From Gammaproteobacteria bacterium (lineage in GTDB: Bacteria > Pseudomonadota > Gammaproteobacteria > Methylococcales > Methylomonadaceae), in the NCBI GenBank assembly GCA_024511045.1, contig JANEMG010000054.1, positions 1 through 10,914 on the forward strand: DNA of 10,914 nucleotides, in the 5' to 3' direction. The notes under the pieces were generated by a model. It saw nothing but the letters and a program-made list of their open reading frames with translations. It ran no database searches and was not told where the DNA came from. How positions within the stretch are numbered: the first letter of the stretch is position 1; every line of letters begins with the position of its first letter. Below are positions 1 through 7,845 of the stretch, piece by piece. The position numbers were made by a program, and so were the translations under genes.

Positions 1-140
1 TTGAGTTTTGGAGCGCCTATCATAACAAATAGGCACCAGACACGCCCCTCCTTATCCCCTTGTTTTGGCACCAGTTAGCCAAAAAATTCACTGGCTTTTC
101 GAGTTTTGCATTTACCTCAAGGTATTTTTTAATTGCGGAT

Positions 141-428
141 TCAACTCGCCTTTGCACAATCACGGAAAATAGGTGCTACACTAACCCGGCGCAGCTTGTC
201 CCGATCGGAACAGCGCATCCGCCAGATCTCATCGAAGACCAGCGCCTTGTCGGAAAAGGCCCGATGCATGGCCTGCCGATACAGGGTGTTTTTATCCGGA
301 AAATGATGATACAGCGTCGCAGCACTGATATCGACCGCTTTCGCCAGACTGCGCATGGAAACACCGGCAAAACCCGTTTGTGCAAACAGCAGGATCGCCT
401 GCTGCAGAATTTTTTCCTTGGTCTGCAA
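141..428 (-). pseudogene. TetR/AcrR-family regulator, truncated N-terminal fragment
   Basis: The translated product is 95 residues. It starts with a typical TetR/AcrR DNA-binding domain: helix 1 (TKEKILQQAILLFAQTGF, about residues 3-20), then the helix-turn-helix GVSMRSLAKAVDISAATLYHHF (about 22-43) and KNTLYRQAM. Family members are usually about 190-220 residues, with a ligand-binding C-terminal domain. Here the similarity stops near residue 80 (about position 185), and the remaining 15 codons look unrelated before the stop at 141-143. I therefore read it as a broken gene that could bind DNA at best but not sense a ligand. The start is uncertain: the frame has no ATG, and TTG at 426-428 is the best-placed codon. 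No partner gene is recognisable beside it. Whether the palindromes at 580-602 or 659-672 are its old operators is inference. Confidence 0.7.
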
Positions 429-579
429 ATCAAAAATACCCGCTCGACATCGATAAGCACTCAGGCCTTGAATCGTGATATGCCACCAATTTGCAGCAAA
501 TCAGTCAGCATCGCCAACCACCCAGCCACGAAACGTTCATGAAATATAACAGCAAATGCGATTGGCTGATTTGTTCATA

Positions 580-602
580 ATCGATGACTTGAGGTCATCG
601 AT
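580..602. repeat. Perfect inverted repeat, 9-bp arms
   Basis: The arms ATCGATGAC (580-588) and GTCATCGAT (594-602) are perfectly complementary around a 5-bp spacer TTGAG. This is the size of a dimeric regulator's operator. No T-run follows, so it does not look like a terminator. It lies about 150 bp upstream of the TetR fragment start. Confidence 0.6.
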
Positions 603-658
603 ACTGCCGGTGCATCGCCGAGCCAGACAAGCGCCCTTCATTTACAGACCAGCACTGT

Positions 659-672
659 CTAACGAACGTTAG
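659..672. promoter_or_regulatory. Operator-like palindrome CTAACGAACGTTAG
   Basis: The half-sites CTAACG and CGTTAG are perfect inverted copies separated by AA. Short palindromes of the form TAACG-N2-CGTTA are typical of TetR/AcrR-family operators, and a TetR-type DNA-binding domain is encoded 230 bp away. The link between site and regulator is inference, because no intact target gene remains beside it. Confidence 0.4.
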
Positions 673-684
673 GTAGGCATATTA

Positions 685-705
685 GCGGCAACAGGACCTT
701 GCCGC
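685..705. repeat. GC-rich hairpin downstream of chemoreceptor
   Basis: GCGGCAA (685-691) and TTGCCGC (699-705) form a 7-bp stem with a 7-nt loop. It lies about 226 bp past the chemoreceptor stop codon. Read on the minus strand it is followed by TAATATG rather than a T-run. On the plus strand a run of five T begins seven bases later, so terminator activity is uncertain. Confidence 0.35.
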
Positions 706-744
706 AAGTCGATTTTTCAATGATGCCAATCAAGGTCTTTGTCG

Positions 745-768
745 AAATCGCGGCTGAAGCCGTTCCTC
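745..768 (-). repeat. REP-like palindrome (GGAGGAACGGCTTCAGCCGC on minus strand)
   Basis: On the minus strand the sequence reads GGAGGAACGG, then CTTCAGCCGCGA. This resembles the GTAG-plus-palindrome REP sequences of pseudomonads and xanthomonads (GTAGGAGCGGCTTCAGCC type), with GTAG changed to GGAG. The arms CGGCT/AGCCG close over a 2-nt loop. The assignment rests on memory of REP consensus forms. Confidence 0.35.
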
Positions 769-930
769 CATCGTGGAAAGGCGGCAACGCAGGCTGCTTC
801 AGTCTCCGTGACATGCCGTCCCGGAACGCTGTGGTTTTCCGGCGACAGAGCCGCCACCCCTTTCATATTCCAGACAAGAAGCTTGTATTGCCGGCCAGCT
901 TTCCCGCTCCCACTCAATTCAGGCCCGCAC

Positions 931-3261
931 TCAGACGACAAATACCTGTACGGTCTGCTGCAGGTGCCCGGCCAGGTTATGCATTTCAGCGCTGTTCTGG
1001 CTGACTTCCTTGCTGGCCTGCTGCGTTTCCCGCGCCGCGTTGCTAATATTGACGACATTGGCATTGATTTCCTCGGCCACTGCCGACTGCTCTTCGGATG
1101 CGCTGGCAATCTGCGTGGTCATGTCGTTGATTTCGGCAATCACCGCAGTGATTTGCGCCAGTGCCTCCTGACCCGCCTGCGCCTGTTCGGCTGTTTCCCG
1201 GGCCATCTTGCAGCATTGCATCATCACCTGGGCGCTGCTGGAGGCGCCATTCTGCAGACGCTCGATCATTTCCTGGATCTACTGCGTGGAATCCTGGGTA
1301 CGGCTGGCCAGTGTCCGCACCTCGTCGGCGACGACGGCGAAACCACGTCCCTGCTCGCCGGCCCGCGCCGCTTCGATCGCCGCGTTCAGTGCCAGCAGAT
1401 TGGTCTGTTCAGCGATGCCGCGTATCACATCCAGCACCACGCCGATTTCCTCGCTGTCCTGCTCCAGCTTTTTCACCGACTGCTCGGCATCCTCGATATC
1501 GGCCGACAGGCGGTCGATGCTGTCGATGGCGTTGTTGATGACCTGGCAGCCATCCTGCGCCTGGTGATCGCCCTCGTCGGCCTTGCTCGCGGTCTGCCCG
1601 GCATTGCGCGCCACTTCCTGCACCGTCGCCGACATCTCGTTCATCGCCGTGGCGACCTGTTCGACCTGCTGGGACTGCTGGTCGATCTGCTCCCTTGTCT
1701 GCGCGGAAACGCTGCTCAGCCGTTCCGCCGCGGAACCCACCTGGTCACCGGCCGCCATGATCTGCATGATGGCTTCGCGGTTGCTGGTCAACAGGTGGTT
1801 GAGTAATCCCGCCAGCTGGGAAAACTCGTCTTTGCCCTGCTCGTTCATCCGGTAGCTCAAATCGATTTTATTGCCCTTGACGATGTTGTTGACCGCCGTA
1901 ACGAAATTCTCTATTGGCCCGACGATCATCCCGGCAAAAAACCGGCCGGACAGCCAGGCAAACAGTCCCAGCACCAGCAGCACGATCAGCGTGGTGCGCA
2001 GGATTTCCGATTGCATCGCCGCCGCCGGGGCAAAAGCCTCCTGCTGGTCGATTTCCGCCAGGATCGCCCAGTTCCGGCCGAGAATTTTCACCGGTGCATA
2101 GGCGGAAATGACCGGTACGCCGCGGTAGTCATCGAAAAACCCCACGCTGGACTGCCCCCCGATGGCGGCCTGCGCGCCCGGTGAACTGACCGTCTGCAGG
2201 CCGATATTGGTATTCTTGGCGTCGATATTCCCGATCAGCTGCGGCTCGGCACCGGCCTTCTTCAGCGCGGCCAGATAACCCTTTTTATCCTCGATCAGAA
2301 AACGGCTCAGGCTGCGCGCCTTGAAATCCGCTCCGACCAGGTAGGATTCGCCCGTCTCACCCATTCCCGCGGCCTGCCAGCCCCGATCGTTGGTCATGAT
2401 GGCGTTGATATTGTCGATGGGCATCTGGAAGATCAGAATGCCGATCTTTTCGCCCTGATCGTAGATCGGCGTCGCTGAAAATGCCGCAGGCGCTTCGTAG
2501 GACGGTGTATAGGGAGCAAAATCCTGCAATACCGTCTTCCCCCTTTCCAGCTGCATCGCACTCCTGAAGGCCTTGCCCAGCCCTGATTGGGCATAGGCGC
2601 CATGCAGCAGCGAGGTGGCATAGTCCAGTTCCTTGAATACCGTATACACGACCCGGCCGCTGTCCGCATCCACCAGAAAAATATCGTAGTAGCCGAAACT
2701 GCTCTGGAAGTCGCGTATGGCGGGATGATAATAGCGATGCACCCTGCTGTACTGGCTACCATCTTGCGCAGCGTCCAGGCGGTCCTTGCTGCCCAGAGGG
2801 TTGTCGTTGGCGCTGATGTAGTGGTACTGCATGACAACCCCGACATCATCCAGCTTCGCCGCCAGGCCCCGTACATCCAGGGCGGCGTTTTTGTTCTTGC
2901 CGGCGTATTCACCGGCAAAATCCTGATGGTAATAGTGCAGGACATCCTGGCGCATCCGTTCGATCTGTCCGGGCGTGTAGGCATTGGCCAGGAGCGCAGC
3001 CTGCTGCCGGAAATTGCGCATGGCATCGATGATCATCCGGTCATGGGCGAAGGTGCGCATCTGTTTGTCGATCTGCTGAAAATACTGTTCTATTCTGGCT
3101 TTGTTGATCTCCCGCACCGAGACCAGCTTGTTGACTGCCTGCTGGTGAAGAATCTGCTCGGCGGACTTGATGCTGAGCCAGCTCAGGACACCGCTGACCA
3201 GCAAACCGGTAGCGATGACCAGCAGGGTACTCCCTATTATCAGTTTCTTTTTGATTGTCAT
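931..3261 (-). pseudogene. Methyl-accepting chemotaxis protein with dCache sensor, interrupted by an amber codon
   Basis: Ignoring the in-frame stop, this encodes 776 residues. It is a transmembrane receptor that signals to CheA/CheW. In order: TM1 (about 7-30), a large periplasmic Cache-type sensor (about 40-410, with GETGESYLVG at 301-310), TM2 (about 421-447), HAMP (about 448-500), and a cytoplasmic signalling helix whose tip carries IRGIAEQTNLLALNAAIEAA (613-632) and GRGFAVVADEVRTLA (638-652). Codon 661 is TAG (1279-1281). The same frame then continues without damage through IQEMIERLQNGASSS to a normal C-terminal coiled coil ending at 931. Truncation at 660 would remove the descending helix and its methylation region, so the product should be non-functional unless the stop is suppressed or is a sequencing error. 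The start at 3261 is chosen because the TM1 signal MTIKKKLIIGSTLL follows it. An in-frame start at 3327 would add 22 untypical residues. Confidence 0.88.
1279..1281 (-). other. Premature amber stop in chemoreceptor
   Basis: The minus-strand codon order is ACG CAG TAG ATC CAG GAA ATG, i.e. S-T-Q-stop-I-Q-E-M. Chemoreceptors commonly have STQEIQ here, so a single GAG-to-TAG change explains it. No indel is needed, because the frame is unchanged on both sides. Confidence 0.85.
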
Positions 3262-3547
3262 GATGATTGCTTCTGGATCCTGTGGAGGTAATTCGAGGCT
3301 TTCCCTTGTTCTGCCGCCGAATTGCACGGCACAACTCCGGTGACTACCTTAAATTTAGCTACAAATCCTGTGCTTGCAAGCCGGGAGCGGCAAAACTTCG
3401 TAGACAGCGTCACTGGCTTTGCACTGAATGCGCCATCGCCATGCAAGGCAACGACGCAGCAGCGCCAAAGAGGGTCCGACAATCGCTGCAGGCGGGCGTT
3501 CTGGTGTAAACTGCCTGCCTTGTCTACAGCGTAAAGAGGATTCCCCC
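3262..3547. other. Divergent intergenic region between chemoreceptor and fsa
   Basis: These 286 bases should hold the promoters of both flanking genes. I found no clean sigma-70 pair and no sigma-28 flagellar/chemotaxis-type promoter upstream of the chemoreceptor. The only ordered element is a 10-bp palindrome GCTTGCAAGC at 3372-3381, of unknown role. A Shine-Dalgarno sequence AGAGGA (3535-3540) serves fsa. Confidence 0.4.
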
Positions 3548-4222
3548 ATGTTCGAGTTGTACCTTGACAGCGTGGATGTCGATCAGATCTCCCGCTACAA
3601 CGACTGCCTGCCGTTGCGGGGCGTGACCTGCAACCCGTCGATTCTCGCGGCTTCCGGGCAGGGCCTGCAACAGCTGCTGCCGGCACTGACGGCCGTTCTG
3701 GGCGGCGCTGCGCGCTTTCATGTCCAGGTGGTCAGCCGCACGGCCCCTGAAATGCTCGAGGAAGCCAGAAGGCTGCATGCGCTGCCCTACGATATCGTCG
3801 TCAAAGTGCCTGCCGACGAGGCTGGTCTGGCGGCGATGAAAATGATGAAGGCGGAGGGGCTGTGCGTGCTGGCGACGGCCATCTACAGCGCCCAGCAAGG
3901 GTTTCTGGCGGCATTGTGCGGCGCCGACTATCTTGCCCCCTATGTGAACCGCATCGACGCCATGGGCGCCGACGGCATCGGTGTGGTGGCCGACCTGCAA
4001 TTGCTGCTGGACCGGCACGGACTGGAAAGCACCCTGCTGCCGGCCAGCTTCAAGAACACCCGACAGGCAATGGCAGTCCTGAAGCTGGGCGTTGGCGCCA
4101 TCACCTTGCCCCTGGATGTCGCGGCACAGATGCTCGGCCATCCGGCCGCCGCTGCCGCCGTGGAGCAATTCACCCGGGACTGGCAGCAGACGTTCCCCGG
4201 CAGACTTTCCCACGAGGCTTGA
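3548..4222 (+). CDS. fsa: Fructose-6-phosphate aldolase (transaldolase-like FSA/TalC type)
   Basis: FSA reversibly cleaves fructose-6-phosphate to dihydroxyacetone and glyceraldehyde-3-phosphate through a Schiff base, in the cytoplasm. The 224-residue product is close to E. coli FsaA (220) and aligns with it at +1 offset: LYLD with Asp7, TCNPSILA with Thr27 and Asn29, the Schiff-base lysine in IVVKVPADEAGLAA (Lys86), APYVNRIDAMGADG with the active-site tyrosine, LLPASFKNTRQA, and ITLPLDVAAQML. True transaldolases are longer and lack this context. The ATG at 3548 is preceded by AGAGGA at 7-nt spacing. The frame is open 40 codons further upstream, but that extension has no family similarity. 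It is transcribed away from the chemoreceptor and toward the oxidoreductase. The in vivo direction, and whether dihydroxyacetone is a real substrate here, cannot be told from sequence. Confidence 0.93.
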   Translation: MFELYLDSVDVDQISRYNDCLPLRGVTCNPSILAASGQGLQQLLPALTAVLGGAARFHVQVVSRTAPEMLEEARRLHALPYDIVVKVPADEAGLAAMKMMKAEGLCVLATAIYSAQQGFLAALCGADYLAPYVNRIDAMGADGIGVVADLQLLLDRHGLESTLLPASFKNTRQAMAVLKLGVGAITLPLDVAAQMLGHPAAAAAVEQFTRDWQQTFPGRLSHEA

Positions 4223-4262
4223 CGAGCTTAACAGCTGCACGGGCATACTTTGTCGACTGTTT

Positions 4263-4283
4263 GGTACGCGATGCGTACCCTAC
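4263..4283 (-). repeat. REP element, GTAG plus hairpin
   Basis: On the minus strand GTAG (complement of 4280-4283) is followed directly by GGTACGC-ATC-GCGTACC, a perfect 7-bp hairpin with a 3-nt loop (arms 4263-4269 and 4273-4279). A GTAG tetranucleotide abutting a short hairpin is the defining layout of REP elements mobilised by REP-associated tyrosine transposases (RAYT). No transposase is encoded in this window. Confidence 0.7.
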
Positions 4284-4314
4284 GAAACTGCCATCAAGTA
4301 AAGAACATCGTTCT

Positions 4315-4380
4315 AGGATGTGCTGATGACAGGACGCGCATCAATCATCGAAAGATGCGCTTCGTGCCTCAGCACATCCT
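4315..4380. repeat. Inverted pair of REP-like units (REPIN), 66 bp
   Basis: The ends are perfect 11-bp inverted copies (AGGATGTGCTG at 4315-4325, CAGCACATCCT at 4370-4380). Inside, GCGCATC and GATGCGC pair again around an 11-nt centre. Each half is a copy of one unit of form GGATGTGCTGA-N(7-9)-GCGCATC, in opposite orientations. A single copy of the same unit lies at 7846-7873. It sits between two convergent genes and could stop transcription from either side, although no T-run is present. Confidence 0.65.
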
Positions 4381-4429
4381 GTATCTGTAGCCATCATCAA
4401 AGGCAGTGGCCTGCCGGGTTTCAGCCTGG

Positions 4430-5443
4430 TCAGTCCAGTTCGATGCGCCGCCCCGTTGCCGCCGACTGCAGCGCCGCGACGATGATCCGGCAGTTGCTTC
4501 TGGCGTCCGCCAGCGTGAGGCCTGGCTCCTTGCCGTTCAGCACGCAGTCGCTGAAATGCTCCACCTCCAGCAGGAAGTGATTGGCCGGCGGCAGTCTTTC
4601 CTCGCACTGCCGGCCGTTTTCCTGCCACCAGGACAGCACCGGCGTATCACCTGCCTTGGCCCAGACATTGTGGCACTTCAAACCGCCCTTGCTGCCGATG
4701 ATCTCGTATTCGGCACGCCGGGCGCGTTCGAAACTGAAATCGAACTGGGCATAGATGCCATCCCCGAAATCGATGATGCCGCTGCTGCTGATATCGGCGC
4801 CGGTATCGATATATTTTGCCATCGCGGTGACGGCCAGCGGTTTTTGCTGCAACGGCAGCCGGGCGGCGTGTATCGCGTAGCAGCCAATGTCCCACATGGC
4901 GCCGCCGCCGTTCTCGATGCTCTCGGCAAGGCGGTATCTGCGTTCCGGCTGCATCATGAAGGAAAAACAGGAGCGCACCGAACGCACCTCGCCAATCACG
5001 CCGGAATCGAGCAGCTCCCTGACCCGCGCATGCTGGGGATGGTAGCGATACATGAACCCCTCCATGACCTTCACCCCCTGTCGCTGCGCGGCAGCGGCAA
5101 TGGCATCGATATCCTCGACGCGCAGCGCCAGGGGCTTTTCACACAGCACATGCTTGCCGCTGGCGATGGCGCGCAGCGTCCATTGCGCATGCTCGTGATT
5201 GGCCAGCGGCAGATACACCGCCTCGATATCGGCATCCTCCAGCAGCTTCTCCGGACTGTCGTAGATGCGTACTCCCTGCTGCTGCGGGGCGTAGCGCGCC
5301 AGGGTGTCCTCGGCGGCGCCCGGACGGCGGCTGGCGATGGCCAGCAGTTCGCTGTTCGGCGCGGCAACGATGGCCGGCATCAATTGCTGATTGATGCGCG
5401 CCGCACCCAGTATCCCCCAGCGAAGTTTTTTCTGGTCGTTCAT
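4430..5443 (-). CDS. Gfo/Idh/MocA-family NAD(P)-dependent oxidoreductase, probable sugar dehydrogenase
   Basis: The product is 337 residues, a usual length for this family of soluble NAD(P)-dependent dehydrogenases acting on sugars and related alcohols. The N-terminal Rossmann fold shows WGILGAARI (9-17) as the dinucleotide-binding turn. The catalytic-lysine motif CEKPLA is at 101-106 (Lys103). The C-terminal substrate half has MEGFMYRYHPQH (127-138) and GGGAMWDIGCYAIHAAR (179-195, Asp185), both typical of the subgroup containing glucose-fructose oxidoreductase, dihydrodiol dehydrogenase and D-xylose 1-dehydrogenase. The ATG at 5443 has AGAAGAG upstream. The frame is open to 5587, but the extra 48 codons match nothing in the family. 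It is convergent with fsa and divergent from the GH57 gene. The substrate cannot be named. The glucan-active neighbour suggests a sugar, which is inference. Confidence 0.88.
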   Translation of the reverse strand: MNDQKKLRWGILGAARINQQLMPAIVAAPNSELLAIASRRPGAAEDTLARYAPQQQGVRIYDSPEKLLEDADIEAVYLPLANHEHAQWTLRAIASGKHVLCEKPLALRVEDIDAIAAAAQRQGVKVMEGFMYRYHPQHARVRELLDSGVIGEVRSVRSCFSFMMQPERRYRLAESIENGGGAMWDIGCYAIHAARLPLQQKPLAVTAMAKYIDTGADISSSGIIDFGDGIYAQFDFSFERARRAEYEIIGSKGGLKCHNVWAKAGDTPVLSWWQENGRQCEERLPPANHFLLEVEHFSDCVLNGKEPGLTLADARSNCRIIVAALQSAATGRRIELD

Positions 5444-5673
5444 GATTGGCTCTTCTGGTTTTCGGTTATGGAAACAGATCGACTGAATCTGCAATATAAC
5501 ATGCCTGACTTGCTGCCGGTATATGAAGATCAAGGCCCGCCATGCACTCGCCGGCGCATCGAAACACGCGCCATAAAGTTGTCGCAACCAAAATCCAGCA
5601 ATTAGTTGTAAAATTACCCTTGAGCAGGAATGCTACGTCCTACTTCGATTCAACGAGACAACGGGAGTGTTAC
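5444..5673. other. Divergent intergenic region between oxidoreductase and GH57 gene
   Basis: The 230-bp spacer must carry the promoters of both genes. It is AT-richer than the coding sequence around it. A small inverted repeat GTTG-TCG-CAAC lies just inside the GH57 side, and TAAAAT at 5609-5614 is a possible minus-10 for GH57 without a convincing minus-35. Confidence 0.4.
5493..5501 (-). promoter_or_regulatory. Possible extended minus-10 promoter of the oxidoreductase gene
   Basis: On the minus strand TGTTATATT reads as an extended minus-10 (TGnTATATT), about 50 bp upstream of the ATG at 5443. There is no good minus-35 at 17-bp spacing, which extended minus-10 promoters can tolerate. Confidence 0.3.
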
Positions 5674-7776
5674 ATGCGCATTTTTTCCAGATTTCTGGAT
5701 ATCACCTGCCCGGATTCCCTCGCCTGCGAGGCATCCGGCAAAAACCCTGCTTTTCAGGTCAAGTTCAGCAGCGACGGGGAAATCCCCTTTCCCCAGGTCA
5801 TCGTGCACGGTCAGGGTCAGCAGAAGCTGATCGGCGGCGAGTCGATACAGCAGACATCCAGCGCTGAAAACCGCTGCGAATATATCGCCAGCATTCCCGC
5901 CGGCCTGGTCGGGGCAGGAAAAATATGCATACAGATCGAGGGCTGCCGCAATGCCGACATCGGACAGGCATCGGCAGACGACTGGATCAAGGAATACCGC
6001 GAACTGGAGATCAGCGCCGCGCCGCACCCTGCCCCCAAGGTCACGGTATCCGGCGCCGTGAAAGTGCATTTCGGCATTCACAAACACATGCATCAACCCT
6101 ACTACCGCGCCGCGGACCGCAACTACTGGGACGGCGAAAAGGAGGAAATCTTCGGCTCCAGGGTCGGCAACTACACCAGCTTCCTGCCCACCGCGGTGCG
6201 CCAGTACATCGACAGCGGCCTGCCACATGCCGGACTGTCCACCAGCTGGAGCGGCTCGCTGATCGAACAACTGGACCGCTGCGCCGCCGAAGGCCTGTGC
6301 GGAGGGCGCTTCAGCAACTGGAACCAGGAACTGCGGGACATTGCAAAGGCCAGAACCGCACTGGGGCATCCGCGTCTCAACTTCACCGCCTTTGGCTACT
6401 TTCATCCGCTGATACCGGAGCGGGACATCGTCCGGCAGATACAATGGCACCGGGACATCATCCAGGACAGCTTCGGCGTCCCTGCCTCGAACACCCTGTT
6501 CCCGCCGGAAACCGCCTTCCATGTGCGCATGATCCCGGCGCTGAAGCAGGCCGGTATCGAGTCCGTGATCTACGATTCCATACACCGCTACCGGGCCTGC
6601 CGGGACCATCCCTATGCCGGCATCGAGGAAGGCATGCTGCCTCCCAACCCCGCCGAACAGAGCAACCCGCCGGTCGACGACTGGCTGCAGCTGCACAACG
6701 TCTGGGCCGGATCGAAAATATCCCCGGCGCTGCTGCGCCCGGAATACGTGGCCTATGAAGACCCCGACGGCAACGTGGAAAAGATCGTCGCGATCCCCGC
6801 GGAACGTTATATCGGCAACGAGGACGCCCGTGGCGGCTTCGGTGCATTGCAATATCCCGATGTCCTGGGCCAGGTCTATGACCGCATCGTAGAGACCGGC
6901 AGCTTCGATCCCAAACACCCGCCATTCTTCCTGCTGCATTCCGATGGCGACAACCATGGCGGCGGCGCGGACAGCTATTACGGCCACAACACCGGGCAAA
7001 TGCTGCGCTGGCTGCAGGAAGACCCGCGCTTCGAACTGACCGGCATCGACGACTACCTGGAGCGCTTTCCGCCGGATCCGGAACAGGCGATACACATCGA
7101 ACCTGGTTCCTGGAGCGGCGCCGACAACGGCGACCCGCAGTTCATGAAATGGTTCAGCCGCTATGACCAGGCCTATTCCCCGGACCTGAATTCCTGGGCG
7201 GTGCTGACCGCCTTTCAGAACCTGATGCATACCGTGGAGGACAGCATGCCGGATACCGACACCCTGCCGGAGGCAATGCGCCTGCTGCTGACCGCCGAAA
7301 CCAGCTGCTACTGGTACTGGACCGGGCAGCACCTCTGGGACAGCCAGGTCACGGAAGCGGCCAACCGCGGCTGGCAGGAACTGTCGAACGCACTGCAGCG
7401 GGTGGCCGGCAACCGTGACGACCGCACCGCACCGACGATTTTCGCTCCCTGGGTGACGCCGGAGAACCCTGGCGGCAAATGCTGGGGCCAGGGCTGCCTG
7501 AACGACGCACCGCGTGAAGCGACCCTGCACACCTTCATCCATGATGTCTCCGGCCTGAAATCCATTGCCCTGGTGGTGCGCACGGCGATGCGCGAGATGC
7601 GCCTGCCCATGCGCAATCATGGCGCCTACCCCAGCCAGACCCGCGCCCAGGTTTCGGCAGACTACTGTACGGCGGCATTGCCTGCCGGAGCGGGCGATAT
7701 CCGTTATTATATCGAAGCCGAAGACAACCGCGGCAATATCGCCCGCAGCGCCCTGGAACGCATCTATCTGGCCTGA
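5674..7776 (+). CDS. Glycoside hydrolase family 57-type protein
   Basis: The 700-residue product shows the GH57 hallmarks. An N-terminal beta-rich region (about 1-125) precedes the catalytic barrel. HKHMHQPYY (137-144 region) carries the family's first motif HQP. LFPPETAFH (275-283) fits the nucleophile motif with Glu279, and FLLHSDGDNHGGG (419-431) fits the acid/base region with Asp424 or Asp426. GH57 enzymes are retaining alpha-glucan hydrolases, 4-alpha-glucanotransferases or branching enzymes. No signal peptide is visible (MRIFSRFLDITCPDS), so it is probably cytoplasmic and may act on glycogen or maltodextrin. The ATG at 5674 has GGGAGTG upstream. An in-frame start at 5542 would add 44 unlike residues. 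The C-terminal domain (about 620-700) is beta-rich, with a DVSGLKSIALVVR segment like an added sandwich domain. The exact activity is not assignable by eye. Confidence 0.83.
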   Translation: MRIFSRFLDITCPDSLACEASGKNPAFQVKFSSDGEIPFPQVIVHGQGQQKLIGGESIQQTSSAENRCEYIASIPAGLVGAGKICIQIEGCRNADIGQASADDWIKEYRELEISAAPHPAPKVTVSGAVKVHFGIHKHMHQPYYRAADRNYWDGEKEEIFGSRVGNYTSFLPTAVRQYIDSGLPHAGLSTSWSGSLIEQLDRCAAEGLCGGRFSNWNQELRDIAKARTALGHPRLNFTAFGYFHPLIPERDIVRQIQWHRDIIQDSFGVPASNTLFPPETAFHVRMIPALKQAGIESVIYDSIHRYRACRDHPYAGIEEGMLPPNPAEQSNPPVDDWLQLHNVWAGSKISPALLRPEYVAYEDPDGNVEKIVAIPAERYIGNEDARGGFGALQYPDVLGQVYDRIVETGSFDPKHPPFFLLHSDGDNHGGGADSYYGHNTGQMLRWLQEDPRFELTGIDDYLERFPPDPEQAIHIEPGSWSGADNGDPQFMKWFSRYDQAYSPDLNSWAVLTAFQNLMHTVEDSMPDTDTLPEAMRLLLTAETSCYWYWTGQHLWDSQVTEAANRGWQELSNALQRVAGNRDDRTAPTIFAPWVTPENPGGKCWGQGCLNDAPREATLHTFIHDVSGLKSIALVVRTAMREMRLPMRNHGAYPSQTRAQVSADYCTAALPAGAGDIRYYIEAEDNRGNIARSALERIYLA

Positions 7777-7845
7777 GGCCGCGCGATCATTGTCCGTGGC
7801 TTCCATGCTCTGCGTCACTACCATCAATTCAAGAAAAATGACATC

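Larger units (their letters stand above)
429..930. other. Gene-free stretch with palindromes, between TetR fragment and chemoreceptor
   Basis: I see no convincing gene in these 502 bases. Open frames here are short or continue antisense through the chemoreceptor and have no recognisable domain. The stretch holds a 9-bp-arm inverted repeat (580-602), a TetR-operator-like palindrome (659-672), a GC-rich hairpin (685-705) and a REP-like palindrome (745-768). It may be the debris of a gene once divergent from the TetR regulator. Confidence 0.5.

Noticed and set aside
1..140. Hairpin GCCTAT/ATAGGC at 15-34 and repeated GGCACCAG at 32-39 and 67-74
   Set aside because: A 6-bp stem with an 8-nt loop and no T-run, and an 8-base repeat, are both too short to support a feature.
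60..542. 160-codon plus-strand frame over the TetR fragment
   Set aside because: It runs antisense to a recognisable TetR helix-turn-helix and has no protein-like motif of its own.
657..674. Integron-like core sites (RYYYAAC and GTTRRRY) around the 659-672 palindrome
   Set aside because: The two cores overlap in one tight 18-bp palindrome. A real attC has separated R and L boxes over at least about 55 bp, and no integrase or cassette is present.
739..1806. Antisense open frame of 355 codons opposite the chemoreceptor 3' part
   Set aside because: It is Leu/His/Gly-rich without any family signature and lies fully opposite conserved chemoreceptor signalling sequence.
3262..3420. Sigma-28 promoter for the chemoreceptor
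   Set aside because: No TAAA-N15-GCCGATAA-like pair could be found on the minus strand. TAAATTTAAGG alone is not enough.
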